Counted from the stretch's first letter, positions 1-7,241 are shown. The stretch is DNA of 12,565 nucleotides from an uncultured Eubacteriales bacterium (GCA_900321915.1 ONXW01000288.1:1-12565); one strand, 5' to 3'. A program made the numbers and translations. The notes: a model not told the origin generated them from the letters alone.

Positions 1-22
1 GTACCCGTGGATTGTGAACGGG

Positions 23-70
23 CCGACAGTCAGAAGATCATTACACATAGCTCAACTCCGTCAGTCAGAA
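23..70. repeat. Imperfect direct repeat downstream of purD
   Basis: A 13-nt word occurs at 23-35 and again at 58-70 with one difference (CCG[A/T]CAGTCAGAA), starts 35 bp apart. It lies in the short non-coding stretch after the purD stop. No function can be assigned; it could be a small duplication or a site belonging to the neighbouring locus left of the window. Confidence 0.35.
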
Positions 71-71
71 A

Positions 72-106
72 CTGCCGCCCTGAATGAGATACCCACGGGA
101 CGGCAG
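72..106 (-). terminator. Possible weak terminator hairpin after purD
   Basis: CTGCCGCCC at 72-80 can pair with GGGACGGCAG at 97-106, leaving one bulged A and a 16-nt loop. It starts 12 nt past the purD stop codon in the direction of transcription. Only three U residues follow, so it is a poor intrinsic terminator and could equally be a 3'-end stabilising hairpin. Confidence 0.35.
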
Positions 107-118
107 AGTTCTGTGTCA

Positions 119-1393
119 TTATGCTTCATCGATGGCTTTCCCGATGTCATGCCGCATATATTTGTTTTCGAAATCTATCCATTCGGTGGCCTCATACGCG
201 TTGGCGCGGGCCTGCTTCAGGGTGTCTCCCAGGGCTGTCACGCCGAGGACCCTGCCGCCGTTAGTCACGACTCTACCTTCGCCGTCAAACTTTGTGCCGG
301 AATGGAACACATAATACCCCTGACGTCCCCGGAACTTCTCCAGCCCGCTGATCGGGAAACCCTTCTCATACTTTACCGGATACCCGTCGGAAGCCAGGAT
401 GACGCAGACGCAGGCCTCATCGGAGAACTCCAGGGTGATGCGGTCAAGGGTTCCGTCAATGCACGCCTCAAACACATCGATAATATCGTTCTTCATGCGC
501 GGAAGCACAACCTGCGCCTCCGGGTCGCCAAATCTCGCATTGTATTCCAGGACCCTGGGGCCGTTTTCGGTGAGCATCAGGCCGAAGAAGATGACGCCCT
601 TAAACGGCCTTCCCTCCGCCGCCATGGCATCCACGGTGGCCTGGTAAATGTACTTTCTGCAGAATTCATCCACTTCCGGCGTATAGAACGGGCTCGGCGA
701 GAAATTGCCCATGCCGCCTGTATTCAGTCCCTGGTCTCCGTCCTTTGCCCTTTTATGGTCCTGGGCGGAGCTCATAATGCGGATCGTCTTCCCGTCGACA
801 AAGCTCAGGACAGAGACCTCGCGTCCTGTCATGAACTCTTCCACAACCATCTGGTTCCCGGCGTCGCCAAACTTCCTGTCCATCATAATCTCGCGGACGC
901 CGGCTTTCGCCTCTTCCAGGTTCTGGCAGATCAGCACTCCCTTTCCCAGCGCCAGCCCGGAAGCCTTGAGGACGATAGGCATCTTCGCCGTTTCCAGATA
1001 GGCCAGGGCTTTCTCCGGGTCATCAAAGGTTTCATAGGCCGCTGTGGGGATATTGTACTTTTTCATCAGGTCCTTGGAAAATGCCTTCGAACCTTCCAGT
1101 ATCGCCGCATTCTTCCTCGGCCCGAACACACGGAGGCCGCGCGCCTCAAAGACATCGACGATGCCGCCCACCAGGGGGTCGTCCATGCCTACCACTGTCA
1201 GGTCAATGTCATGCTGTTCCGCAAAATCGGCTAGCTTTATGAATTCCATCGCGCCGATGGGAACGCATTCCGCAACCTCGGCAATGCCCGCATTGCCCGG
1301 GGCACAGTAAACTTTCTCAACCCTGGGGCTCTTCGCGGCCTTCCAGGCGATGACATGCTCTCTTCCGCCGCCGCCGACAATCAATACCTTCAT
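119..1393 (-). CDS. purD: Phosphoribosylamine--glycine ligase (PurD, GARS)
   Basis: This cytosolic enzyme joins glycine to 5-phosphoribosylamine using ATP, giving GAR, the second step of de novo purine synthesis. The 424-aa length is normal for a monofunctional bacterial PurD. The N-terminal domain opens with a GGGGREH motif (about residues 7-13). An ATP-grasp core follows, with GPRKNAAILEGSKAFSK (about 91-107) and the family signature around QDHKRAKDGDQGLNTGGMG (about 211-229), and later NARFGDPEAQ, which supplies metal and nucleotide ligands. The loop VVGMDDPL replaces the more common VVGPEAPL; I recall this variant from clostridial PurD. It is the last gene of the purE-M-N-D operon, 32 nt after purN, with a GAGG ribosome site 7 nt from the ATG. 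Identification is secure. Confidence 0.97.
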   Translation of the reverse strand: MKVLIVGGGGREHVIAWKAAKSPRVEKVYCAPGNAGIAEVAECVPIGAMEFIKLADFAEQHDIDLTVVGMDDPLVGGIVDVFEARGLRVFGPRKNAAILEGSKAFSKDLMKKYNIPTAAYETFDDPEKALAYLETAKMPIVLKASGLALGKGVLICQNLEEAKAGVREIMMDRKFGDAGNQMVVEEFMTGREVSVLSFVDGKTIRIMSSAQDHKRAKDGDQGLNTGGMGNFSPSPFYTPEVDEFCRKYIYQATVDAMAAEGRPFKGVIFFGLMLTENGPRVLEYNARFGDPEAQVVLPRMKNDIIDVFEACIDGTLDRITLEFSDEACVCVILASDGYPVKYEKGFPISGLEKFRGRQGYYVFHSGTKFDGEGRVVTNGGRVLGVTALGDTLKQARANAYEATEWIDFENKYMRHDIGKAIDEA

Positions 1394-1404
1394 AGGATAT
1401 CCTC
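1394..1404 (-). promoter_or_regulatory. purD ribosome binding site inside a palindrome
   Basis: The purD ribosome site (GAGG, 1401-1404) partly lies in the perfect 10-bp palindrome AGGATATCCT (1394-1403) that directly abuts the ATG. The palindrome is too tight to fold back on one strand, so this is probably incidental; the spacing to the ATG is a normal 7 nt. Confidence 0.4.
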
Positions 1405-1425
1405 ACTCTCTTAATGCTGGTGTCA

Positions 1426-2019
1426 TCATGCAAGTCCGTTCGCGATCATGTCGATCGCCTTCGGCAGCAGGATCCATTCCGCCTGCTCCATCACGCGCCT
1501 CTGAAGGATCTCCGGCGTATCCCCCGGAAGGACCTCCACAGCCTTCTGCAGCAGGATAGGCCCGGTATCCGTTCCCTCGTCCACGTAGTGGACGGTGGCG
1601 CCGGTGACTTTTACCCCTCTCTCCAGGGCTTTTTCATGAACCCTGAGCCCGTAGAAGCCCACGCCGCAGAAAGAGGGAATCAGGGACGGGTGTATATTGA
1701 TGATTTCATGCCGGTGCTCCGCCACCATCCTCGGTGGAATCTTTACCAGGAATCCCGCCAGGACAATGAGGCCGGGGCGGTACCGGTTCACCTCCTCGCA
1801 CAGGGCGTCGTTGAACGCTTCCCTGTCCGGCCAGTCTTTCGGACTGACCACACTGGAGCTGATGCCGTGTTTCTTTGCGCGCTCCAGGGCGAACGCCCCG
1901 GGGTTGTTGCTGATGACCCCGACCAGCTCCGCATTCCGTACAGAACCGTTCTCCACCGCGTCGATGATGGCCTGCAGGTTGGTTCCTCCGCCCGATACCA
2001 TAACCAGTACTCTCAACAT
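1426..2019 (-). CDS. purN: Phosphoribosylglycinamide formyltransferase (PurN, GART)
   Basis: PurN transfers the formyl group of N10-formyltetrahydrofolate to GAR, making FGAR. The 197-aa protein begins with the GAR-binding loop SGGGTNLQ (about residues 9-16). The catalytic triad known from E. coli (Asn106, His108, Asp144) is present as Asn108 and His110 in INIHPSLIPSF and Asp151 in VDEGTDTGP. The reading frame starts inside the end of purM: the shared 7 nt ATGTTGA hold the purN ATG and the purM TGA, which predicts translational coupling. Its ribosome site (AAGGGAG) lies in the last codons of purM, 7 nt from the ATG. The family and role are clear. Confidence 0.97.
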   Translation of the reverse strand: MLRVLVMVSGGGTNLQAIIDAVENGSVRNAELVGVISNNPGAFALERAKKHGISSSVVSPKDWPDREAFNDALCEEVNRYRPGLIVLAGFLVKIPPRMVAEHRHEIINIHPSLIPSFCGVGFYGLRVHEKALERGVKVTGATVHYVDEGTDTGPILLQKAVEVLPGDTPEILQRRVMEQAEWILLPKAIDMIANGLA

Positions 2020-3044
2020 AAGGTTACTCCCTTATCACCCGCCTCAATGGCGCCAATCACATAGGGCGTATCTCCGGCTGCCCGGACAGCCTCCATCGTC
2101 TTCTCAGCGTCCGCGGGATCCACGGCGAGCACCATGCCGATACCCATATTGAAGGTATTGTACATGATCTTCTCATCAATCTCGCCCTTTTTCTGCATCA
2201 TGCCGAAAATCGGCGGCACCGGGTAGCTGTCCTTCCGGATCACAGCCCGCGTGCCCTCTTTCAGCATTCTCGGAACATTCTCATAGAAACCGCCGCCGGT
2301 GATATGGCTGCATGCCTTCACCCTGACGCCGGCCTTTTTCACTTCCTTCAGGGCCTTCACATAGATCCTGGTGGGGGCGATCAGCACATCCCCCAGGGTT
2401 CCTCCCAGCTCGTCATAGTAAGTGGAAAGGCCTTCCTTCGTCATCTCTTTCTCAAAGACTTTCCTGACGAGGGAAAAACCGTTGCTGTGCACACCGGAGG
2501 ATGCCATGCCGATGAGCACATCGCCCGCGCAGAGCGTCTCGCCCGTAATAAGATCCTTCCGGTCGACGACACCGACGGAGAATCCCGCAAGATCGTACTC
2601 ATCCACAGGATAAAAGCCCGGCATCTCCGCCGTCTCCCCCCCAATAAGGGCGGATTCGGACTGGAGGCAGCCCTCCGCGACGCCCTTTACGATCTCCGCT
2701 ATCTTTTCGGGATAATTCTTTCCGCAGGCAATATAATCCAGGAAAAAAAGCGGCTCACCGCCCGCGCATGCCACGTCATTGACGCACATGGCCACACAGT
2801 CGATGCCGATGGTGTCATGCCGGTCCATAATCATCGCCAGCTTCAGCTTGGTTCCGACACCGTCCGTCCCGGACAGCAGGACCGGATCCTCCATGTCCTT
2901 GAATGCTTTCGCGCTGAACGCGCCGGAGAATCCCCCGATTCCGCCCATAACTTCCGGGCGGGTGGTCGCCTGTACAAACTTCTTCATGAGCTCGACGGAT
3001 TTATACCCCGCCTCAATATCCACACCGGCTTTTTTGTAATCCAT
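2013..3044 (-). CDS. purM: Phosphoribosylformylglycinamidine cyclo-ligase (PurM, AIR synthetase)
   Basis: PurM uses ATP to close the imidazole ring of FGAM, giving AIR. The 343-aa length is typical. The sequence shows the family's N-terminal SGTDGVGTKLKLA segment (about residues 58-70), the following DCVAMCVNDVACAGGEPLFF region (about 82-101), then GGETAEMPGFY and the C-terminal SHITGGGFYENVPRM region, all hallmarks of the PurM/SelD/HypE ATP-binding superfamily. It is preceded by GGAGG 5 nt from the ATG and follows purE by 30 nt. Its last 7 nt overlap purN. Nothing is missing or unusual, and identification is secure. Confidence 0.98.
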   Translation of the reverse strand: MDYKKAGVDIEAGYKSVELMKKFVQATTRPEVMGGIGGFSGAFSAKAFKDMEDPVLLSGTDGVGTKLKLAMIMDRHDTIGIDCVAMCVNDVACAGGEPLFFLDYIACGKNYPEKIAEIVKGVAEGCLQSESALIGGETAEMPGFYPVDEYDLAGFSVGVVDRKDLITGETLCAGDVLIGMASSGVHSNGFSLVRKVFEKEMTKEGLSTYYDELGGTLGDVLIAPTRIYVKALKEVKKAGVRVKACSHITGGGFYENVPRMLKEGTRAVIRKDSYPVPPIFGMMQKKGEIDEKIMYNTFNMGIGMVLAVDPADAEKTMEAVRAAGDTPYVIGAIEAGDKGVTLC

Positions 3045-3074
3045 TCTGTCCTCCGTTATCCAAAGCTGCGCCTG

Positions 3075-3581
3075 TTATTTCAGGAATGCCCTGTAGCCCT
3101 CTTCCTGCAGTTTTCTGTCCTTCTTCTCCACGCCGGCCTTCATCTCTTCGGAATAGTCCTTCAGCTTCGCGAGGAGCTCAGCATCCGAAGTCGCGAGAAT
3201 CTTAGCCGCAAGTATGCCCGCATTCTTTCCGCCGTTGATGGCCACGGTGGCAACCGGGATGCCCGAGGGCATCTGTACGATGGAATAGAGAGAATCCACG
3301 CCGCCCAGGTCGGAAGTCTTCATCGGGATACCGATCACCGGCATGGGAAACAGCGCAGCGCACATACCGGGCAGATGGGCCGCTTTTCCCGCCCCGGCGA
3401 TGATAACCTTCACTCCGCGGTCCTCCGCGCCCTTCGCGTAGGCAAAGAATGTATCCGGTTCCCTGTGAGCGGAAATAATATTCATCTCATATTCAATGCC
3501 GAACTGGTCCAGCACTTCCGCGGCCTGTGCCATGACAGGCATATCTGAGTCACTTCCCATTACAATTCCGACTTTTGCCAT
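3075..3581 (-). CDS. purE: 5-(carboxyamino)imidazole ribonucleotide mutase (PurE, class I)
   Basis: Class I PurE interconverts N5-CAIR and CAIR in the purine pathway, normally working after PurK. The 168-aa protein has the phosphate-binding GSDSD motif (residues 9-13), the catalytic SAHR motif (37-40, His39 matching E. coli His45) and the GAGKAAHLPGM loop. Arg-Glu-Pro follows the catalytic histidine where many homologues have Arg-Thr-Pro. A purK gene is not in the window, so whether N5-CAIR or CO2 plus AIR is the in vivo substrate cannot be told from here. It is the first gene of the operon, with GAAGGAG 7 nt from the ATG and a good promoter 41 nt upstream. Confidence 0.97.
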   Translation of the reverse strand: MAKVGIVMGSDSDMPVMAQAAEVLDQFGIEYEMNIISAHREPDTFFAYAKGAEDRGVKVIIAGAGKAAHLPGMCAALFPMPVIGIPMKTSDLGGVDSLYSIVQMPSGIPVATVAINGGKNAGILAAKILATSDAELLAKLKDYSEEMKAGVEKKDRKLQEEGYRAFLK

Positions 3582-3621
3582 AATGATTCTCCTTCAGTTC
3601 AGTAATTTTGTGTTTTTCTGA

Positions 3622-3650
3622 ATAATATATGTTTTTCATCTGCAAGTCAA
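3622..3650 (-). promoter_or_regulatory. Sigma-A promoter of the purEMND operon
   Basis: Reading the minus strand, TTGACT (3645-3650) is followed by a 17-nt spacer and TATTAT (3622-3627). Both boxes match the housekeeping consensus at five of six positions with ideal spacing. The TGA stop of the upstream methyltransferase gene (3647-3649) lies inside the -35 box. The predicted leader is only about 35 nt, too short for a purine riboswitch. Confidence 0.8.
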
Positions 3651-5071
3651 CACCTGGTTCGAAGGCCGCGGGGATAATGGTTTTTCAAGACGCCGCCGGC
3701 AAGTTTTGCCCAGCCCGCGGACCAGCCGTCCAGGCTTACAAGGACCCAGCCGCGGCCCTGCGCGTGTTCCGACGCGGGGCGGATGGTATCTCCGTGAAGA
3801 AATGCCGCCGCTTCCGGCGTACCTGCCCCGAAATCCGCGGAAAGGTTAACCTCAGCGGGGGACAGGGCCATGGCCAGCGCATGGGCAGGCTCAAAACGGT
3901 TCTTTCGGAATTCCCCAAGCATCAGTCCCTGGCGCAGCACGCGGATCCTCCCGGTATCCGGCATGTCTTCCGGTACAAGCCAGAGGATATCCCCACGGCA
4001 GACCAGTCTCTCCCCGCAGGTCCACTCTTCGGGATTCCGGAACACCTCCCTGCAGAACGATTCCCACAGCACACGGCGTTCCCTGTCGCGGATCCCTGAC
4101 GGCAGCGCGGTCCGTCCTCTCCGGATTCCGCTGTCCCGGCCGGAAACCCTGTCCGGGTCTCCTTTCCTCAGAACCGCGGCAAAATGTCCTTCCCCAACGG
4201 AGCGATGCGGCCAGATCCGCACGGTATTCTCCAGTCCCTCCGTTCTCCCGCTGCCCCACGCCGGGACCCCGCGGGAAAAACCTTCGCATTCCTTCACCGG
4301 CTCCACGGAGTAATCCGGATGGCGCAGGAGAAATTCACCGACGCTCCCTTCATTCTCCTCCGGCGCAAAGGTGCAGGTGGAATAGACCAGCCGTCCGCCC
4401 TCACGGAGCATTCCGTCGGCACAGTCCAGGATCTTTTTCTGGCGTTCGGCACACCGTATTACATTCTCAGGGCTCCATTCACTGACGGCCTGTTCCTCTT
4501 TCCGGAACATGCCTTCCCCGGAACACGGCGCATCCACCAGGATACGGTCAAAATAGTGCGGGAAGCGGTCCAGGAGCGTTTCCGGGTCCGCGTTTGTCAC
4601 AACGCAGTTCCGGATTCCCATCCGTTCCACGTTCTGGGAAAGGATCGCGGCCCTCTGGGGATGAATCTCGTTGCTCAGGAGGATTCCCCCGCCCGCCATA
4701 TCGGACGCTGTCTGTGTGGTCTTCCCTCCGGGAGCGGCGCACAGATCCAGGACGCGCTCTCCGGGCCCTGCACCCAGAAGGGACGCCGGCACCATGGCCG
4801 ACGGTTCCTGGAGATAGTAGGCGCCCGCCTCATGCCATGGATGACGGCCGGGCCGCTCTTCTTCGGGACACAGGAATCCGTCCCGCGCCCAGGAAAGAGG
4901 CACCAGCTCAAATGGCGCGCGTCTCCTGAAGTCCTCCGCATCTCCCTTCAGGCGGTTGACGCGGAGTCCCTTCATCCGCACCGCCGCTTCCTCATAACAC
5001 TGCCGGAATGCGCTGTACTCCTCCCCGAGCATCCGGCGCATCCGGCAGTCAAATTCTTCAGGCAGTATCAT
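3647..5071 (-). CDS. RsmB/NOP-family rRNA cytosine-5 methyltransferase (RsmF-like)
   Basis: This protein is predicted to methylate C5 of a cytosine in rRNA using S-adenosylmethionine. The SAM-binding motif DLCAAPGGKT is at residues 109-118. The motif IV cysteine is Cys183 in DAPCSGEGMFRK, and the catalytic motif VI cysteine is Cys233 in STCTF. The SGEGMF signature and the 474-aa length, with a long C-terminal part beyond the methyltransferase core, resemble E. coli RsmF (YebU) and related Gram-positive proteins carrying a PUA-like C-terminal domain. The exact target base cannot be read from the sequence; RsmF-type proteins can modify one or several 16S positions. It starts 3 nt after the stop of the HerA-like gene, so the two share a transcript, and its stop overlaps the -35 box of the pur promoter. 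Confidence 0.94.
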   Translation of the reverse strand: MILPEEFDCRMRRMLGEEYSAFRQCYEEAAVRMKGLRVNRLKGDAEDFRRRAPFELVPLSWARDGFLCPEEERPGRHPWHEAGAYYLQEPSAMVPASLLGAGPGERVLDLCAAPGGKTTQTASDMAGGGILLSNEIHPQRAAILSQNVERMGIRNCVVTNADPETLLDRFPHYFDRILVDAPCSGEGMFRKEEQAVSEWSPENVIRCAERQKKILDCADGMLREGGRLVYSTCTFAPEENEGSVGEFLLRHPDYSVEPVKECEGFSRGVPAWGSGRTEGLENTVRIWPHRSVGEGHFAAVLRKGDPDRVSGRDSGIRRGRTALPSGIRDRERRVLWESFCREVFRNPEEWTCGERLVCRGDILWLVPEDMPDTGRIRVLRQGLMLGEFRKNRFEPAHALAMALSPAEVNLSADFGAGTPEAAAFLHGDTIRPASEHAQGRGWVLVSLDGWSAGWAKLAGGVLKNHYPRGLRTRC

Positions 5072-5074
5072 GAT

Positions 5075-6715
5075 TTATCTCTTGAACAGGGTATCCAGGA
5101 TACCCCGGGCCAGGGATGCCCCCACATTGCCTCCCAGGGTCTTTCCGAAGGTTCCTCCGACGGTCTTTCCGACAGTTTTTCCGACTTCGCGTCCCACGGT
5201 TCCCGCCGCGGATTTCGCGACAGTCTTCGCGGAATTCTTGTATTTTGCCTTCTCCCGCTCTTCCTCCCTGCGGGCCTTCTCTTCCTCCCTGGCTTTCTCA
5301 CGCGCTTCCCGCTCTTCCTGGCGGGCTTTCTCCTTCGCGGCCTTCTCCTCTTCGCGCTCGCGGATGCGCGCTTCCTTCTCTTCCTGGATTCTTGCCTCTT
5401 CCTCGGCTCTCTCGCGGTCTGCTTCCTCCCTCTGTCTCTGGAAGAACTCATATGCGGAATCCCTGTCCACCATCTCACTGTAATAGGAAAGGAGCGGGCT
5501 GCTGCTGATTATACCCTTTCTGACCGTATCGGAAATGATTCCCATCTTACTCTGGGGCGGAAGGATCTTCGCGCGCTCAACAATGCCGGGGGTACCGGTC
5601 TCGTCCAGGAAGGACACCAGCGCTTCGCCGATTCCCAGCTGGGAGAGCACCTCTTCCGTGTTGAAATCCGGATTGATGCGGAAAGACTGGGCCGCAGCGC
5701 GGATCTTTTTCTGTTCTGCGGGCGTATAGGCGCGGAGCGCGTGCTGGATGCGGTTGCCGAGCTGTGCCAGTACGGAATCCGGAATATCCGACGGGCTCTG
5801 GGTGATAAAGTAAATGCCTACGCCCTTGGAGCGAATCAGCTTGACCAACTGCTCAATCTTCTCCAGCAGCAGGGGAGACGCGTTATTGAACAGCAGGTGC
5901 GCCTCATCGAAGAAGAATACCATCTCCGGTTTCTCCACATCGCCACGCTCCGGAAGCTTCTCGAACAGGTCGGACATCAGCCAGAGCATGAAGGTGGAAT
6001 ACAGCATCGGGTTGCTGATGGAAAGCCGGCTGTCCAGGATATTGATAACGCCTCTTCCGTCGGAATCCTTCTTAATCCAGTCAAAAATATTCAGCGCCGG
6101 CTCTCCGAAGAACTTGTCTCCTCCCTGGGACTCCAGGGCGATCACGGCGCGGAGAATGGCATTGATGCTCTGCCTGGACATATTGCCGTACTGGGAAGAA
6201 AGCTCTTTGCTGTTCTCCCCCATATACTGCAGCATTGCCCGGAGGTCCTTTGTGTCCAGGATCAGGAGTCCCTCCTCGTCCGCGATACGGAACATAACCT
6301 GCAGCAGGTCGCACTGCAGATCGGTCAGGCGGAGCAGCCTGCCCATAAGGAGCGGTCCCATCTCACTCACAGTCGTGTGAAGCGGAAGCCCGTATTCCCC
6401 GGCAAGATCCCAGTAGCATACAGGGTAGGACTGGTAGCGGAACCCGGTGTCCTCCAGACCGAATCTGGCGATGCGCTCCCGCATATCATCACTGTCTTCC
6501 CCGGGCATGCACATGCCGGCAAGGTCGCCCTTGACATCGGCAAGGAACACCGGTACGCCCGCATCGCTGAGCGCTTCCGCCATCACCTTCAGCGTAATGG
6601 TTTTACCGGTGCCGGTGGCTCCCGCGATCAATCCGTGCCGGTTCATCATCTCCGGAAGAATCGAAAGCTTCTCGTCCCCGTCCGACGCCATCCAAATCCT
6701 GTCATCCAGATACAT
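5075..6715 (-). CDS. HerA-like DUF853 (YjgR-type) P-loop ATPase
   Basis: The 546-aa protein is a HerA/FtsK-superfamily ATPase of the DUF853 group, of unknown cellular role; relatives translocate or unwind DNA. Walker A is GATGTGKT (residues 32-39) and Walker B is MVFFFDEAH (255-263). The family segments ADVKGDLAG (59-67), ITQSPSDIPD (from 304) and NRIQHALRAYTP (321-332) are also present. After the ATPase core, residues about 427-491 are almost entirely Glu, Arg, Lys and Ala, probably one long helix or coiled coil. A Gly/Lys/Thr/Val stretch with repeated GKTVG-like units (about 503-533) and a hydrophobic end follow. A full AAAGGAGGT ribosome site 7 nt upstream supports the start. It heads a two-gene unit with the rRNA methyltransferase. 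Family assignment is firm; function is not known. Confidence 0.93.
   Translation of the reverse strand: MYLDDRIWMASDGDEKLSILPEMMNRHGLIAGATGTGKTITLKVMAEALSDAGVPVFLADVKGDLAGMCMPGEDSDDMRERIARFGLEDTGFRYQSYPVCYWDLAGEYGLPLHTTVSEMGPLLMGRLLRLTDLQCDLLQVMFRIADEEGLLILDTKDLRAMLQYMGENSKELSSQYGNMSRQSINAILRAVIALESQGGDKFFGEPALNIFDWIKKDSDGRGVINILDSRLSISNPMLYSTFMLWLMSDLFEKLPERGDVEKPEMVFFFDEAHLLFNNASPLLLEKIEQLVKLIRSKGVGIYFITQSPSDIPDSVLAQLGNRIQHALRAYTPAEQKKIRAAAQSFRINPDFNTEEVLSQLGIGEALVSFLDETGTPGIVERAKILPPQSKMGIISDTVRKGIISSSPLLSYYSEMVDRDSAYEFFQRQREEADRERAEEEARIQEEKEARIREREEEKAAKEKARQEEREAREKAREEEKARREEEREKAKYKNSAKTVAKSAAGTVGREVGKTVGKTVGGTFGKTLGGNVGASLARGILDTLFKR
5089..5105 (-). repeat. Hairpin at the HerA-like/methyltransferase gene junction
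   Basis: GGGTATCC-A-GGATACCC is a perfect inverted repeat on 17 nt. In the minus-strand mRNA it can form a 7-bp stem (plus one G-U pair) with a 3-nt CUG loop. It lies in the last codons of the HerA-like gene and ends 17 nt before the methyltransferase ATG. It may influence translation or processing at the junction, or be a chance product of coding sequence. Confidence 0.5.
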
Positions 6716-6722
6716 AAACGCT

Positions 6723-6731
6723 ACCTCCTTT
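6723..6731 (-). promoter_or_regulatory. Strong ribosome binding site of the HerA-like gene
   Basis: AAAGGAGGT, a near-complete complement of the 16S 3' end, sits 7 nt before the ATG at 6715 and fixes that start. Confidence 0.85.
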
Positions 6732-6795
6732 GCTTCTGCAGCAATATTCCGGACCCGCTTGCACCGAGTCGTTTTTATTCATTTCTACCGCCTCT

Positions 6796-6824
6796 ATCAT
6801 AACATAAAATACCCTTCAGGAAAA
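6796..6824 (-). promoter_or_regulatory. Possible promoter of the HerA-like/methyltransferase unit
   Basis: A -10-like TATGAT lies at 6796-6801 on the minus strand, five of six consensus bases. At 17-nt spacing the -35 position (6819-6824) reads TTTTCC, a poor match that falls inside the terminator hairpin of the preceding gene. The leader to the ATG would be about 75 nt. A promoter is expected here because a terminator lies immediately upstream, but the exact elements are uncertain. Confidence 0.4.
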
Positions 6825-6843
6825 CAATCCTGAAGGGTATTTT
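6806..6843 (-). terminator. Intrinsic terminator of the DUF6465 gene
   Basis: A perfect 15-bp inverted repeat (AAAATACCCTTCAGG at 6806-6820, its complement at 6829-6843) encloses an 8-nt loop. The A4 and T4 ends make it able to work in both directions. On the minus strand it lies 29 nt after the DUF6465 stop and ends in a U-rich run. It separates that gene from the HerA-like unit. Confidence 0.9.
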
Positions 6844-6872
6844 CAGTCATACAGGCTTCTCTTTTTCAGAGA

Positions 6873-7241
6873 TTAAAGCTCGATTTTGTAATCATCCGCA
6901 CCTTCGCCGTTTACAACATAATATGCAGCGTTCTCTTCCGGCTTTACATAGATCTCGATCTTCTTCACTTCGGAAGCTTTCTTGCCGGTCTTCTTCATGT
7001 ACTCTTTCTTCGCGGTCACAGCAAGCTCCGCAACATCCACTTCGCGGCCTGCATACTGGACATAAACAGTGGACTTGACAGCAGCAGTTGCCTTGCGCGC
7101 AACAGTGCTGGCCTTCTTCGCGGTAGATTTCGCAGTGTCAACAGTCTTCTTTACAGCCTTCTTCACTTCTTCTGTCTGCTTCTCAACTTCTTTTACAATC
7201 TTCTCTGCTTCCTTAGCAGCGTTCTCTTTCTTGACAGCCAT
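6873..7241 (-). CDS. Lysine/alanine-rich DUF6465-type protein
   Basis: The 122-aa protein has two parts. Residues 1-57 are a tail of Lys, Ala, Glu and Val with KKA/KKT-type runs, resembling bacterial histone-H1-like tails and probably helical. Residues 58-122 form a compact domain (TVYVQYAGREVDV, IEIYVKPEENAAYYVVNG) that I recognise as DUF6465, a family seen mainly in Lachnospiraceae with no known function. There is no signal peptide or membrane segment, so it is probably cytosolic. Ala and Val codons are largely GCT/GCA and GTT/GTA, unlike the GCC/GCG-rich neighbours, a pattern common in highly expressed genes. It has AAAGGAGG 8 nt from the ATG, a perfect consensus promoter and its own terminator, all of which predict an abundant monocistronic product. 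DNA or RNA binding is a reasonable guess only. Confidence 0.85.
   Translation of the reverse strand: MAVKKENAAKEAEKIVKEVEKQTEEVKKAVKKTVDTAKSTAKKASTVARKATAAVKSTVYVQYAGREVDVAELAVTAKKEYMKKTGKKASEVKKIEIYVKPEENAAYYVVNGEGADDYKIEL

Noticed and set aside
14..1234. Plus-strand frame of 406 codons opposite purD
   Set aside because: Shadow of purD, with no ribosome site and no recognisable motif; similar long antisense frames over purM and the PBP are rejected for the same reason.
3582..3646. Purine riboswitch or PurR box before purE
   Set aside because: The predicted leader is only about 35 nt, and I see neither the conserved riboswitch core nor a pair of PurR-like boxes.
5089..5105. Intrinsic terminator between the HerA-like and methyltransferase genes
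   Set aside because: The dyad lies inside the coding end and is followed by GUUCAAGAG rather than a U-tract, so it is not a terminator.
5070..5480. Minisatellite or CRISPR-like repeat suggested by repeated CTT/CTC-rich DNA
   Set aside because: The repetitiveness follows from Glu/Arg/Lys-rich and GKTVG-like protein sequence; units are irregular and there are no spacers.
4184..6802. 872-codon open frame on the plus strand opposite the methyltransferase and HerA-like genes
   Set aside because: It runs antisense across two clear genes, has no ribosome site, and its residues (His, Arg, Leu and Pro rich) look like a by-product of GC-rich codon bias on the other strand.
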